Assembly (NCBI GenBank): GCA_944388125.1
Contig: CALXHO010000001.1
Coordinates: 46,883 to 110,882, forward strand
Reading direction: 5' to 3'
DNA: 64,000 bases
DNA from: an uncultured Gemmiger sp.
GTDB taxonomy: Bacteria; Bacillota; Clostridia; Oscillospirales; Ruminococcaceae
Below, in pieces: positions 56,427 through 64,000 of this stretch. Numbering within the stretch: the first letter of the stretch is position 1; every line of letters starts with the position of its first letter. The translations under genes and the position numbers were made by a program. Under the pieces are notes generated by a model. That model made no database searches, was not told the origin of the DNA, and saw only the letters and a list, made by a program, of their open reading frames with translations.

Positions 56427-57791
56427 TTATCCCACCAGGGATTGTCTCAGCTTTTTCATGGTATGCTGGTAGAAGAGGAAAGAGATCACAATGGTGATGC
56501 TGTCCGCCAGCAGCTGGGTCCAGATAATGCCGTACAGTCCCACCAGCCGGTTCATGAGAAACAGCAGTGGGATATTGATGATGCCCTGGCGGCAGGAGGT
56601 GAGCAGCAGGGATTCCGCGCCCTTGCCCATGGCCTGGAAGGTATAGCTCATCTGGAAGTTGCAGATCATCAAGGGCGTGGCCAGCACATTGATGCGCAGA
56701 AAATCCACGCCGTAGCGCACGGTTTCTGCATCATTGATGAACAAAGTGATGATCTGCGGGGCAAAGAGTTCCATGACCACAATGCAAATGCCGGCAAAGA
56801 CCACTCCGGACAGGCGGGCCGCGTTGGTAAAGGCGCCCATCCGCCGGTAGTTCTTTGTAGAATAGTTATAGGCGACCATGGGGACCATGGCCTGGCACAG
56901 TCCCATCCCCACATTCATGGGGAGCATGTCGATCTTTTTCACAATGCCCATAGCCGCCACGGCGTAGTCGTTATATCCCGAGGAGAGCTTGTTGACCACC
57001 GTGTTGGACAGGCAGGCCATCAGGGAGCCGATGGCCGAGGGAATGCCCACCGAAAAGACATTGCGGACGGAGGATTTTCCGGGGAGCATCATCCGCGGGG
57101 AGATGCACAGCACCGTATCTTTGCGCAGATGCAGAAACATGAGGGCGAAATAGACCAGCGCCGCACAGTTGGACAGCATGGTGGCAAGGGCCGCGCCCAT
57201 GACTTCCTGGCCGGGGCGCATGATGACGAACATGAACAGCGGGTCCAAGATCATATTGAGGATTCCGCCGCCGCTGAGGCCATAGCTGGCATACCTGGCA
57301 TAGCCCTCGCTTCGGAGTAGATGGGCCATGGTCATGGAAAGGCAGGAAGGAACACCGCCCACCACAATGACCCACAGGGTATACTGGCAGGAATAGGCGA
57401 TGGTGTTGTCGGTCGCTCCCAGCAGCCGGAGCAGAGGATCCATAAAAGCCAGGCAGCCCAGGGAATACAGCAGGGAGATGCAGATGGTCCCGTAAAAGCT
57501 GAAAGAGCAGACCTTTTTGGCTTCCTCAAAGCGCTGTTCCCCCAGCAGGCGGGAGATCTGGCTGCCACCGCCCACACCGAACAGATTGGACAGGGCCGTC
57601 AGGATAAAGAACAGCACATAGGACAGCGAGGCCGCTGCCACCATGTAAGGATTGTTGGTCTGGCCGATGAAATAGGTATCCGCCAGATTGTAGATCATGG
57701 TGATCAGCTGGCTGATGATGGTGGGAATGGCCATTTTTGTCAGGGCTCTGGCCACCGGCATGGTCTCAAACAATTCCTTGTTTTCATCCAT
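56427..57791 (-). CDS. MATE family multidrug exporter
   Basis: 454 residues with 12 predicted membrane helices. MATE features include MPVARALTKMAIPTIISQLI, ADTYFIGQTNNPYMVAA, FGVGGGSQISRLLGEQRFEEA and MLPMNVGMGLCQAMVPMVAYNYS. It exports cationic drugs by ion antiport. The ATG at 57791 overlaps the MarR gene by 8 bases, so regulator and pump form one operon. Confidence 0.9.
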   Translation of the reverse strand: MDENKELFETMPVARALTKMAIPTIISQLITMIYNLADTYFIGQTNNPYMVAAASLSYVLFFILTALSNLFGVGGGSQISRLLGEQRFEEAKKVCSFSFYGTICISLLYSLGCLAFMDPLLRLLGATDNTIAYSCQYTLWVIVVGGVPSCLSMTMAHLLRSEGYARYASYGLSGGGILNMILDPLFMFVIMRPGQEVMGAALATMLSNCAALVYFALMFLHLRKDTVLCISPRMMLPGKSSVRNVFSVGIPSAIGSLMACLSNTVVNKLSSGYNDYAVAAMGIVKKIDMLPMNVGMGLCQAMVPMVAYNYSTKNYRRMGAFTNAARLSGVVFAGICIVVMELFAPQIITLFINDAETVRYGVDFLRINVLATPLMICNFQMSYTFQAMGKGAESLLLTSCRQGIINIPLLFLMNRLVGLYGIIWTQLLADSITIVISFLFYQHTMKKLRQSLVG

Positions 57792-58242
57792 CCCGCTCAC
57801 ATCCTTTTTCCCGGAAACCGGACATGTGGGCCAGGGCGATTTCCAGCAGCCGGTCAAACTCCCGCTGTTCCTCCGGCGTCATGCCCTCCATAATCCGGCG
57901 CTGGGTCTCCAAAGCCGTCTGCTTGAGCATGTTCTCCAGTTCCAGCCCCCGAGCGGTGGGATGAAGGCTCATTTTCCGGGCATCCCCATCCACCGCGGTC
58001 TTTTCCAGCAGTCCCTTGCCCTCCAGCCGCTCCAGTATGCCCGCCACCGTGGACTGGGACAGGCCCAGCCGCTTTTTCAGCTCCGCCGCTGTGATGCCCG
58101 GCTCATGGAGAATGGCCCGGATCACATCCCCCTGGGCGGAGGTCAGGCCGTATTCCTGCATTTTCCGGTTCCGGTAGTAGGTCACCGCATTGCCCAGCCG
58201 CACAATGACGGACGCGGTTTTGAACTGTGACGCCTCAATCAT
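57784..58242 (-). CDS. MarR-family transcriptional regulator
   Basis: 152 residues with a winged helix: LTSAQGDVIRAILHEPGITAAELKKRLGLSQSTVAGILERLEGKGLLEK, then the wing VDGDARKMSLHPTARG. MarR proteins repress drug-efflux genes until a ligand binds. It is co-transcribed with the MATE pump and lies just downstream of an inverted repeat that covers the -10 element, consistent with autorepression. Confidence 0.92.
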   Translation of the reverse strand: MIEASQFKTASVIVRLGNAVTYYRNRKMQEYGLTSAQGDVIRAILHEPGITAAELKKRLGLSQSTVAGILERLEGKGLLEKTAVDGDARKMSLHPTARGLELENMLKQTALETQRRIMEGMTPEEQREFDRLLEIALAHMSGFREKGCERDG

Positions 58243-58256
58243 GGTATCGCCTCCAT

Positions 58257-58294
58257 AAATGCATCGTATGCGATTGTTCGCTTACGATGCATTT
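58257..58294. promoter_or_regulatory. Inverted-repeat operator candidate for the MarR regulator
   Basis: AAATGCATCGTA (58257-58268) and TACGATGCATTT (58283-58294) are perfect 12-bp arms 14 bases apart, between the promoter -10 and the ribosome site. Confidence 0.65.
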
Positions 58295-58319
58295 TACACT
58301 TTCCGCTGTATCCTGTCAA
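58291..58319 (-). promoter_or_regulatory. Promoter of the marR-MATE operon
   Basis: Minus strand TTGACA (58314-58319), 17-base spacer, TAAAAT (58291-58296). The -10 overlaps one arm of the operator candidate. Confidence 0.8.
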
Positions 58320-58362
58320 GGCATGGCCTTCCCCTGCCTGCCGCGCCTTTTTCGCTGCAACA

Positions 58363-58408
58363 AACAAAAAAGGCGGATGCACCGTGGCAATGCCGCAGCA
58401 CATCCGTC
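58363..58408 (-). terminator. Intrinsic terminator of the ABC exporter operon
   Basis: GACGGATG (58401-58408) and CATCCGCC (58372-58379) close a hairpin followed on the minus strand by TTTTTTGTTTG. Confidence 0.75.
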
Positions 58409-58433
58409 TTGTACTGGATTGTTTTGGATGGGA

Positions 58434-60251
58434 TCAGATCCGGCGCATCCGTTCCTGTTCGAACTGGCGGCGGTAGAGATTCCGGTAATAGCCTTTTTTG
58501 CGGATCAGTTCCTCGTGGGTTCCCTGCTCCACAATGGCGCCGTCCCGCACCACCAGGATCAGGTCGGCACGCCGGATGGTGGACAGGCGGTGGGCAATGA
58601 GGAAGGAGGTGCGTCCTTTGAGCAGCAGCTCGGTGGCATCCTGGATCAGGCGCTCGGTCTTGGTGTCGATGGAGCTGGTGGCCTCGTCCAGAACAAAGAT
58701 GCGGGGGTCGGCCAGCACAGCCCGGGCAAAGGAGATGAGCTGCTTTTCGCCGGTGGAGAGGCGGTCACCGCCCTCTCCCACATCGCTCTGGTAGCCTTTC
58801 TCCAGCTTTTGGGCGATCTGGTCCACCGAGACTGCCTTGGCCGCCGCGATGACTTCCTCATCGGTGGCGTCCAGCCGTCCGTAGCGGATGTTCTCCATCA
58901 CCGTGCCGGAAAACAGATGGGGGCTTTGCAGCACATAGCCGATGCTGCTGTGCAGCCACAGCTGGCTGCGCTCCCGGTAGTCCTTCCCGTCAATGAGGAC
59001 CTGTCCGGAGGTGGGCTCAAAGAAGCGGCAGGCCAGGTTGACCAGCGTACTTTTGCCCGCGCCGGTCTCCCCCACGATGGCAATGGTGGAGCCCGCCGGG
59101 ATTTTCAGATTGAAATGGCTGAGCACGTCCTCATTGCCGTCGGGGTAGCGGAAGGAAACATCCCGGAACTCGATGTCCCCACGGATGGGCTCCCAGTTTT
59201 CCTTTTTGGGGGCAAAGACCGTGCCGTATTTTGCCTCCACCTGTGGGGTATCGGTGATGAGGGGTTTCTCTTCCAGCAGCCCCATCACCCGCTCGATGTT
59301 GGCCTGGAGGGAGAGGATGTCCGCAATGTTTCGGGCAATCTGCTGGATGGGCTCAAAGATGCCCACCGCGTAGGAGGTAAAGGCCGACAGCGTGCCGATA
59401 AGCATCCGGTGTTCCAGGGCCATCGCCCCGCCCCGGGCCAGCACAATGGCGGTAGTCAGAGAGCTGAAAAAGAGGACCAGCGGAATATAGACGGCAGAGA
59501 GCCGGGCCGCCCGCACGGAGGAGACCCGCATATCCTGGGTGACTGCCTCGAATTCCTGGCTGTTCTGTTCCTCGATGACCAGCGTCTTGGAGGTGCGGGC
59601 GCCCATGATGCCCTCGTTGTAGGCGCTGGTGATGCGGGAATTCATCTTGCGCACCCGACGGTTCCAGCGGAGAATCCGGTCCTGGAACCAGGCGGTGAGC
59701 AGGGAGATCACCGGCACAATGAGGATCACTGCCGCGGCCAGCCCCGGGTCCAGCAAAAACATCATGCCGAAGACGCCCAGCACGTAGAAGACCGCCCACA
59801 GCATGTCCACCGAATTCCAGGCAATCATGCCGGCAATGCGGTTGGTGTCGCTCATGATGCGGGAGAGCAGATACCCCACCGGCGTGACATTGTAATAGGA
59901 CAAGGACAGAGTCTGCAGGTGGACAAAGCAGGCCCGCTTCATATCCCGGCCCACCTGCATCTCAATGCGCATGGAGCGACGGGTAAAGAGAATGACCGAC
60001 AGCGCCTGCAGGGCAATGATGACCCCGTAGAAAAGAGCAAAGAAAGGCAGGCCGGAAAGTTCTTCCGTCTGGATGAACTGGTCAATGGCATACCGCTGGA
60101 AGAGCGGCAGAGCAATGTCGATGACGGCGCAGAATACATTGAGCACCAGCACCGCCGCGATGATCCCCCGGTAAGGCCGCAGAAAGGGCAGCAGCTTTTT
60201 CCAGGAGCGGATATCAAAGGATTTTGTGTATTCCTTCTCCTCATAGGCCAT
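58434..60251 (-). CDS. ABC multidrug exporter half-transporter, catalytically canonical Walker B (BmrD-like)
   Basis: 605 residues; the ATG at 60251 follows GGAGGGG. Six-helix membrane domain (about 20-320), then the nucleotide-binding domain: Walker A GETGAGKSTLVN, Q loop YVLQSPHLFSG, signature LSTGEKQLISFARA (non-canonical), Walker B IFVLDEATSSID with the catalytic Glu, and H loop IAHRLST. The pairing of a weak signature here with a Walker B lacking Glu in the partner is typical of heterodimers with one degenerate ATP site. It overlaps the partner stop by 11 bases. Confidence 0.93.
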   Translation of the reverse strand: MAYEEKEYTKSFDIRSWKKLLPFLRPYRGIIAAVLVLNVFCAVIDIALPLFQRYAIDQFIQTEELSGLPFFALFYGVIIALQALSVILFTRRSMRIEMQVGRDMKRACFVHLQTLSLSYYNVTPVGYLLSRIMSDTNRIAGMIAWNSVDMLWAVFYVLGVFGMMFLLDPGLAAAVILIVPVISLLTAWFQDRILRWNRRVRKMNSRITSAYNEGIMGARTSKTLVIEEQNSQEFEAVTQDMRVSSVRAARLSAVYIPLVLFFSSLTTAIVLARGGAMALEHRMLIGTLSAFTSYAVGIFEPIQQIARNIADILSLQANIERVMGLLEEKPLITDTPQVEAKYGTVFAPKKENWEPIRGDIEFRDVSFRYPDGNEDVLSHFNLKIPAGSTIAIVGETGAGKSTLVNLACRFFEPTSGQVLIDGKDYRERSQLWLHSSIGYVLQSPHLFSGTVMENIRYGRLDATDEEVIAAAKAVSVDQIAQKLEKGYQSDVGEGGDRLSTGEKQLISFARAVLADPRIFVLDEATSSIDTKTERLIQDATELLLKGRTSFLIAHRLSTIRRADLILVVRDGAIVEQGTHEELIRKKGYYRNLYRRQFEQERMRRI

Positions 60252-62070
60252 GGGTATCCCCTCCTTCCTGGCCAAAGAGCAGATCCCGGTCCTCCCCGGT
60301 CATCTGCAGGTCGTAAATTTCACGGTAAAGTCCATGGCGGGCCATGAGCTGGTCATGGCTGCCGCACTCGGCCACCCGGCCGTCCTGCAATACCAGAATG
60401 CAGTCGGCCTGCATGAGGGTTGTGATCCGGTGGGAGACCAGAATGACAGTGGCGGAGCCCTTCGCCTGATGGAGGGCGTCCCGGATTTTGGCGTCGGTCT
60501 CGGCATCCACGGCGGAGAGGGAGTCGTCAAAAATCAGGATGGGCGCATCCAGCATCAGGGTCCGGGCGATGGCCACACGCTGTTTCTGGCCGCCCGAGAG
60601 GGTGACGCCCCGCTCGCCGATGATGGTGTCGTAGCCGTCGGCAAATTCCAGGATTGCCTGATCCACCTGGGCCGTCCCCGCATGGAGGCGGACCTCCTCC
60701 AGGGTCGCCTGAGGCCGGGCCGCGGCAATGTTTTCCCGGATGGTGCGGGAGAACAGGAAGGGTTCCTGCAGCACAATGCCGATGTTTTTCCGCAGATAGG
60801 ACCGGCTGATCTTGGCAATATCCACCCCGCCGATGGTGATCTTTCCCTGTTCCGGCGGCAGGTCGTAGAGTCGGTCCAGCAGGTGCATGAGGGTGGACTT
60901 GCCGCTGCCCGTAGCCCCCAGCACGGCAAAGGTCTTGCCGGCGGGGATGGTGAAGCTCACATCCTGGAGCACCGGCTGCTCCCCGTAGGCAAAGGAGACA
61001 TGGTCAAAGACAATATCCTGATCCATGGGCGGGGTCAGGGCGTCGGCGGGTTCTTCCTCGGGGCTGGCATCCAGGATATAGGCCAGACGGTCGATGGAAA
61101 CGCCCGCCTTGCTCATCTCGGAGAGAATCCGCCCCAGGCCACGCACCGGCCAGACCAGGGACTGGTTGTAGGAGACAAAGGCCAGAAACTCGCCCAGGGT
61201 GATCTGCCCGTGCACCGTCTGCACCACGCCCACCGAGATGACGGTGAGAATCTGCAGGCCGGTGATCAGGTCGCCGATGCCCCAGTAGGCGCTGAGCAGC
61301 TTTCCCAGCTGGATCCACAGGGAGGCAAACCGCTGGTTCTTCTTATCGAAGCGGTCCACCTCCCACTTTTCCCGGCCGAAGGCCCGCACCACCCGCACGC
61401 CGGTCAGGTTTTCCTGGACCAGAGTGGAGAGCTCTCCTTCCGCCTCGTCGGCGGTGAGAAAGCGCTTGGCGATGCGGGTATAGAAAAAGAGGGAATACAG
61501 CAGGATGACCGGCAGAAAAGCCACGGCGATCAGGGTCATGCTGACGTTCATGGAGGCCATCACCACCAGGGAGAAGCCCACCAGAAAGACCACCCGGAAG
61601 ACTTCCAGCAACTGGTTGGTCACGAAATTGCGCACCACTTCCACGTCGGAGGTGCAGCGCTGGATGATCTCCCCTGTGCTGTGGCGGACATGCCAGGCAT
61701 AGGGCAGGCGCTGGATGTGCCGGAACAAGGCATCCCGCAGCGCCTTGACGAAATTTTCCGACCCGATGGCGGTTCCCATCCGGCTGCCGTAGGTGCAAAG
61801 CCCGGACAGCACCGCCACCACAAGCAAAAATCCCGCCGCGGCCAGCAGCTGGGTCAGGGGCCCTGCGGCCAGCAGGGCATCGGGCGCAAGGGTCGTCACC
61901 ACCTTGGGCAGGGGTTCGCCGCCCAGAATGGAGTCCACCGCCACACGCACCACCTGCGGGGTCAGCGAGCTCAGCACCGTGTTTCCCATGGAAAACACCA
62001 GGGTGAGCGCAAAGATCCAGAGACAGGGCCGCAAGAATCTCCAGATCAGCGTTTGTTTGGATTGTTTCAA
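60241..62070 (-). CDS. ABC multidrug exporter half-transporter, degenerate Walker B (BmrC-like)
   Basis: 609 residues from a TTG start behind AAGGAGG. Six-helix membrane domain (about 15-310), then the nucleotide-binding domain: Walker A GATGSGKSTLMH, Q loop IVLQEPFLFS, canonical signature LSGGQKQRVAIAR, Walker B ILIFDDSLSAVD with Asp in place of the catalytic Glu, and H loop VSHRITT. This matches the BmrC/YheI half of heterodimeric exporters. It is the first structural gene after a leader ORF and terminator, suggesting attenuation control. Confidence 0.93.
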   Translation of the reverse strand: MKQSKQTLIWRFLRPCLWIFALTLVFSMGNTVLSSLTPQVVRVAVDSILGGEPLPKVVTTLAPDALLAAGPLTQLLAAAGFLLVVAVLSGLCTYGSRMGTAIGSENFVKALRDALFRHIQRLPYAWHVRHSTGEIIQRCTSDVEVVRNFVTNQLLEVFRVVFLVGFSLVVMASMNVSMTLIAVAFLPVILLYSLFFYTRIAKRFLTADEAEGELSTLVQENLTGVRVVRAFGREKWEVDRFDKKNQRFASLWIQLGKLLSAYWGIGDLITGLQILTVISVGVVQTVHGQITLGEFLAFVSYNQSLVWPVRGLGRILSEMSKAGVSIDRLAYILDASPEEEPADALTPPMDQDIVFDHVSFAYGEQPVLQDVSFTIPAGKTFAVLGATGSGKSTLMHLLDRLYDLPPEQGKITIGGVDIAKISRSYLRKNIGIVLQEPFLFSRTIRENIAAARPQATLEEVRLHAGTAQVDQAILEFADGYDTIIGERGVTLSGGQKQRVAIARTLMLDAPILIFDDSLSAVDAETDAKIRDALHQAKGSATVILVSHRITTLMQADCILVLQDGRVAECGSHDQLMARHGLYREIYDLQMTGEDRDLLFGQEGGDTHGL

Positions 62071-62092
62071 AAGATTTCCTCCTTTTGGGGCA

Positions 62093-62124
62093 CAAAAAAG
62101 CCCCCGGCTTTTCCAGCCGGGGGC
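62093..62124 (-). terminator. Attenuator-type terminator upstream of the ABC operon
   Basis: A 9-bp GC stem (GCCCCCGGC with GCCGGGGGC, loop 62109-62115) is followed on the minus strand by TTTTTT (62094-62099). It sits between the leader ORF stop and the ribosome site of the first transporter gene, so it must be read through for exporter expression. Confidence 0.88.
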
Positions 62125-62150
62125 GCTTTCCGCATCAAAACAAAACCCAC

Positions 62151-62237
62151 CTATTTCCCAGGGCAGGGCAAGAAGGCGGACAGAGTTTTCCCTCGGCCAG
62201 TAACGATCATACGACGGTTGTAAATCAAGTTCATCAT
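62151..62237 (-). CDS. Leader peptide of the ABC exporter operon (28 residues)
   Basis: A strong site (AAAGGAGG, 62246-62253) precedes tandem ATG codons at 62237 and 62234. The product starts MMNLIYNRRMIVTGRG and ends PCPGK before TAG at 62151-62153. It lies about 35 bases after a near-consensus -10 and 27 bases before the terminator hairpin. A segment within codons 14-16 (GGCCGAGGG) could pair imperfectly with the terminator's 5' arm. The layout matches leader peptides such as BmrB of Bacillus subtilis, where ribosome stalling by antibiotics allows read-through. The peptide sequence itself is not one I recognise. Confidence 0.75.
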   Translation of the reverse strand: MMNLIYNRRMIVTGRGKTLSAFLPCPGK

Positions 62238-62273
62238 TCTGTTCGCCTCCTTTCTTGTAATTCAGTATGTCCC

Positions 62274-62302
62274 ACTATACCCTACCTGGACTGACTTGTC
62301 AA
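62274..62302 (-). promoter_or_regulatory. Promoter of the leader peptide/ABC exporter operon
   Basis: Minus strand TTGACA (62297-62302), 17-base spacer, TATAGT (62274-62279). Confidence 0.88.
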
Positions 62303-62411
62303 GAAAATTTCAAATGACCTGCTGAATTGTATGATGCTTCAAAGAAGCAATCTTGTCTTGAATAGGGTTTCCCCGCAGGCCCGGAAATCTTTTTGTCCAT
62401 ACGTTCCAAAA

Positions 62412-62447
62412 GGAATCGCCGGCTGAGAAATCTCAGCCGGCGATTCC
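62412..62447. terminator. Long perfect hairpin, terminator
   Basis: 17-bp perfect arms (62412-62428 and 62431-62447) of sequence GGAATCGCCGGCTGAGA and its complement, with T-rich flanks on both sides. It lies downstream of the leftward aminotransferase remnant. Confidence 0.75.
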
Positions 62448-62539
62448 TTTCGGTGTTTTCCCGGGCAGAAAATGTCTTGCGCGGCATCTTCTCCTGCAAG
62501 TCTGGAAGTCAGTCCCTTACCGGGATTTTCTGCATCGAA

Positions 62540-63262
62540 TTACTGTTTTTCTGCACTGGCAGAACCGGCCCTGTTTTTCGGATGCCGTTCGAGGGCTTCC
62601 TTGATGAGTTCCACCGCATGGATGCACTCTTCCCTGTCCTGCAGCGTTCCGAAAATGATGCGGATATGGGTCGGGTCACAGTATGCGGCGCCGGTGCTGA
62701 CCAGAACATTGGCCTCCTGCACCAGATAGCGAATCACTTCTTCATCCGTCCCGTAGAAAGAGGTATCCACCCAAAAGAAAAAGCCTGCTTCAGGTTTTAC
62801 ATAAGAAATATGCGGGATGGTGTCCAGGATTTTCCCCAGAATCCGGGCACGTGCCATCCACTCCTGGCGCATATCCTCCATAAACCTGGTGTCCCGCAGG
62901 CCGGCGGTAATGCCCGCCTGGGCCATGGTATTTGTGGCTCCGATCACAAACACCGCCGTCTGGTGAAGCACATCGGTGATCTCTTTGGAGGCCACAATAT
63001 ACGCAACCCGGAAACCGCACAGCCCCATTCCTTTGGAAATGGAACCGATGGTAATTGTGCGCTCAAACATCCCGGGCAGAGACATCATGCTGACATACTC
63101 ATTTCCGTCATACACGCTGTCCTCAAAGCACTGGTCCACAATGCAGATCAGGTTGTGCCGGATACAGAAATCCGCCAGCTTCTCCATCGTTGCCCTCTTG
63201 TAAACCGTACCCGTGGGATTGTTCGGGTTGGTGAACATAAAAATCCTTGTCTTGGGAGATGT
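62540..63262 (-). pseudogene. Class I/II PLP-dependent aminotransferase, 5'-truncated
   Basis: The frame from about 63262 reads EHTSPKTRIFMFTNPNNPTGTV, then VDQCFED, SISKGMGLCGFRVAY (PLP Schiff-base Lys) and continues to a normal C-terminus. The first roughly 150 residues of the fold, including the part that binds the PLP phosphate and stacks on its ring, are missing. An ATG at 63238 could start a 232-residue fragment but has no ribosome site and would be inactive. The break coincides with the edge of the hairpin at 63263, so an element insertion followed by deletion is likely. Substrate unknown. Confidence 0.7.
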
Positions 63263-63375
63263 ATGCTCTAAGTGACTTCTTAATCATGGTTTTTTGTCAT
63301 GGTTAGTGAAGCAGTCACTTAGAGCATTTTCATTTCAGGAGGTACAGCCATGAGAAACGAGAAAATCACCCCTCT
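63263..63375 (+). mobile_element. Mobile-element scar: hairpin plus first codons of a recombinase-like gene
   Basis: Perfect 15-bp arms ATGCTCTAAGTGACT (63263-63277) and AGTCACTTAGAGCAT (63313-63327) are followed by a very strong ribosome site (CAGGAGGT) and ATG at 63350. The first residues, MRNEKITPL, resemble from memory the N-termini of large serine recombinases of Clostridia integrative elements, which normally continue into a YxRLSxDD motif. Here the reading changes at about 63375 into antisense of the next gene. The stretch looks like one end of an element whose remainder was deleted. The element's identity is not certain. Confidence 0.5.
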
Positions 63376-64000
63376 GGATACCCAGCAGCAGCGAATGAAA
63401 GTCCCAGTAAATGGTGGGCTTATCCAGCAGCTCGATATGGTAGCTGGGGGCGATCCCGCCAAATGCGGCCATGGCTTTGCGATACAGACCCCGTGCGTCC
63501 TCGTCGATGGAATCATAATCATTGTAGTACAAAATGGCGGTACTTAGCGTAAAGGCCCAGTCCTTGAACTGCTGGGCAACCCAGTCGTAGGGTTCCGCAT
63601 ATTCCCGCTGGAAACTCATGTTTTTCGCCATCGGTTCGTCCATGAAGGTCATGGTCAGGGCAATCATCGTCCGGTCACCAGACACATTCCACGTGGATGC
63701 TATGCCTTTCTTCACCAAGTCCAGCTGGTCAAAAGGATAAAACAGGGACAGATATTTGTCCGTCGCCATGGATTCTTCCTTGATGAAATGGTTTTTCGGC
63801 AAGTACACCGCCTCATAGTCCATAAAAGACGGTGTGGTAGGCAGAGCGGTCATCAGCCCCAGCAGGCCGTACCGGGTGATAAACTCCATTACCGCCTTTT
63901 CCACTTCTGCTTCCGGCTTGCGCCCCATCATCAGCATCCCCACATTCAGCGCATCCAGCACAATGTTGGGGACCTCTTTCAGCGGATTGTAGACATCCGG
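63376..64000 (-). pseudogene. Uncharacterised Clostridia protein (possibly DUF6076), 3'-truncated and running off the window
   Basis: The leftward frame is open from the window edge (YNPLKEVPNIVLDALNVG) to TIYWDFHSLLLGIQ at about 63378, then reads into the scar and stops at 63335. From memory, related proteins are longer and end in a Cys-rich segment (CKHCG-like), which is missing here. No membrane helix or enzyme motif is seen. The abrupt end at the scar implies truncation. Confidence 0.6.

Noticed and set aside
58227-62223. Two plus-strand frames of 706 and 657 codons
   Set aside because: Antisense to the two ABC transporter genes, which carry all ABC motifs.
1-64000. CRISPR arrays, tRNA and rRNA genes, riboswitches
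   Set aside because: No regularly spaced direct repeats, no tRNA-like cloverleaf with a TTCRA motif and no known riboswitch core was noticed by eye; a dedicated search was not possible.

Overview
The window looks like chromosomal DNA of a gut Clostridia of the Oscillospiraceae/Ruminococcaceae type (Faecalibacterium, Gemmiger or Subdoligranulum relatives). The basis is a moderately high GC content, purine-rich AGGAGG ribosome sites, sigma-A promoters, a Gram-positive Tad pilus without a secretin, a CpsB/CpsC/CpsD/LCP capsule module, DUF4317, AgrA/AgrC-type regulators and sequence-level resemblance to proteins of that group. No rRNA, tRNA or CRISPR array was seen. The genus is an inference.

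Layout. 0-1.5 kb: end of an OmpR-type response regulator and its sensor kinase. 1.7-14.7 kb: an envelope locus showing decay. It holds a chimeric WecG/TagA-type glycosyltransferase, a truncated nucleotidyltransferase fused by an apparent deletion to a giant adhesin, that adhesin broken by two single-base shifts at C6 tracts, a GLUG-repeat surface protein with an in-frame amber codon, and a frameshifted Ser-rich membrane protein. 15-19.5 kb: a leftward polysaccharide-control operon (CpsB-type phosphatase, LCP ligase, chain-length protein, BY-kinase, anchored coiled-coil surface protein). 20-23 kb: macrodomain hydrolase, esterase and DUF4317 protein.

23.1-45.2 kb: one long leftward gene run, headed by a consensus promoter at 45166-45194. 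It encodes a complete monoderm Tad pilus (TadZ, TadA, TadB, TadC, Flp pilin, A24 prepilin peptidase, two TadE-like proteins, a DUF5702/TadG-like protein) and continues directly into a Ser/Thr phospho-signalling module (FHA protein, PP2C phosphatase, membrane Ser/Thr kinase with TPRs) and a set of membrane proteins with zinc-ribbon, VWA, TPR, RCC1-like and WG repeats. I infer that the kinase, phosphatase and FHA protein control pilus assembly or function, by analogy with the threonine phosphorylation pathway of type VI secretion. This is the most system-like part of the window.

45.8-56.4 kb: two membrane-anchored family 3 glycoside hydrolases of reversed domain order (the second 5'-truncated) flank two divergent AgrA/AgrC-type regulator pairs. 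One of the kinases has a degenerate ATPase domain, and there is a third, sensor-less kinase core. 56.4-62.3 kb: MarR regulator plus MATE exporter, then a heterodimeric ABC multidrug exporter of BmrC/BmrD type preceded by a 28-residue leader ORF and an intrinsic terminator, which is the layout of ribosome-mediated attenuation. 62.5-64 kb: an aminotransferase lacking its 5' end and a second truncated gene, separated by a roughly 110-bp scar that looks like the edge of a mobile element.
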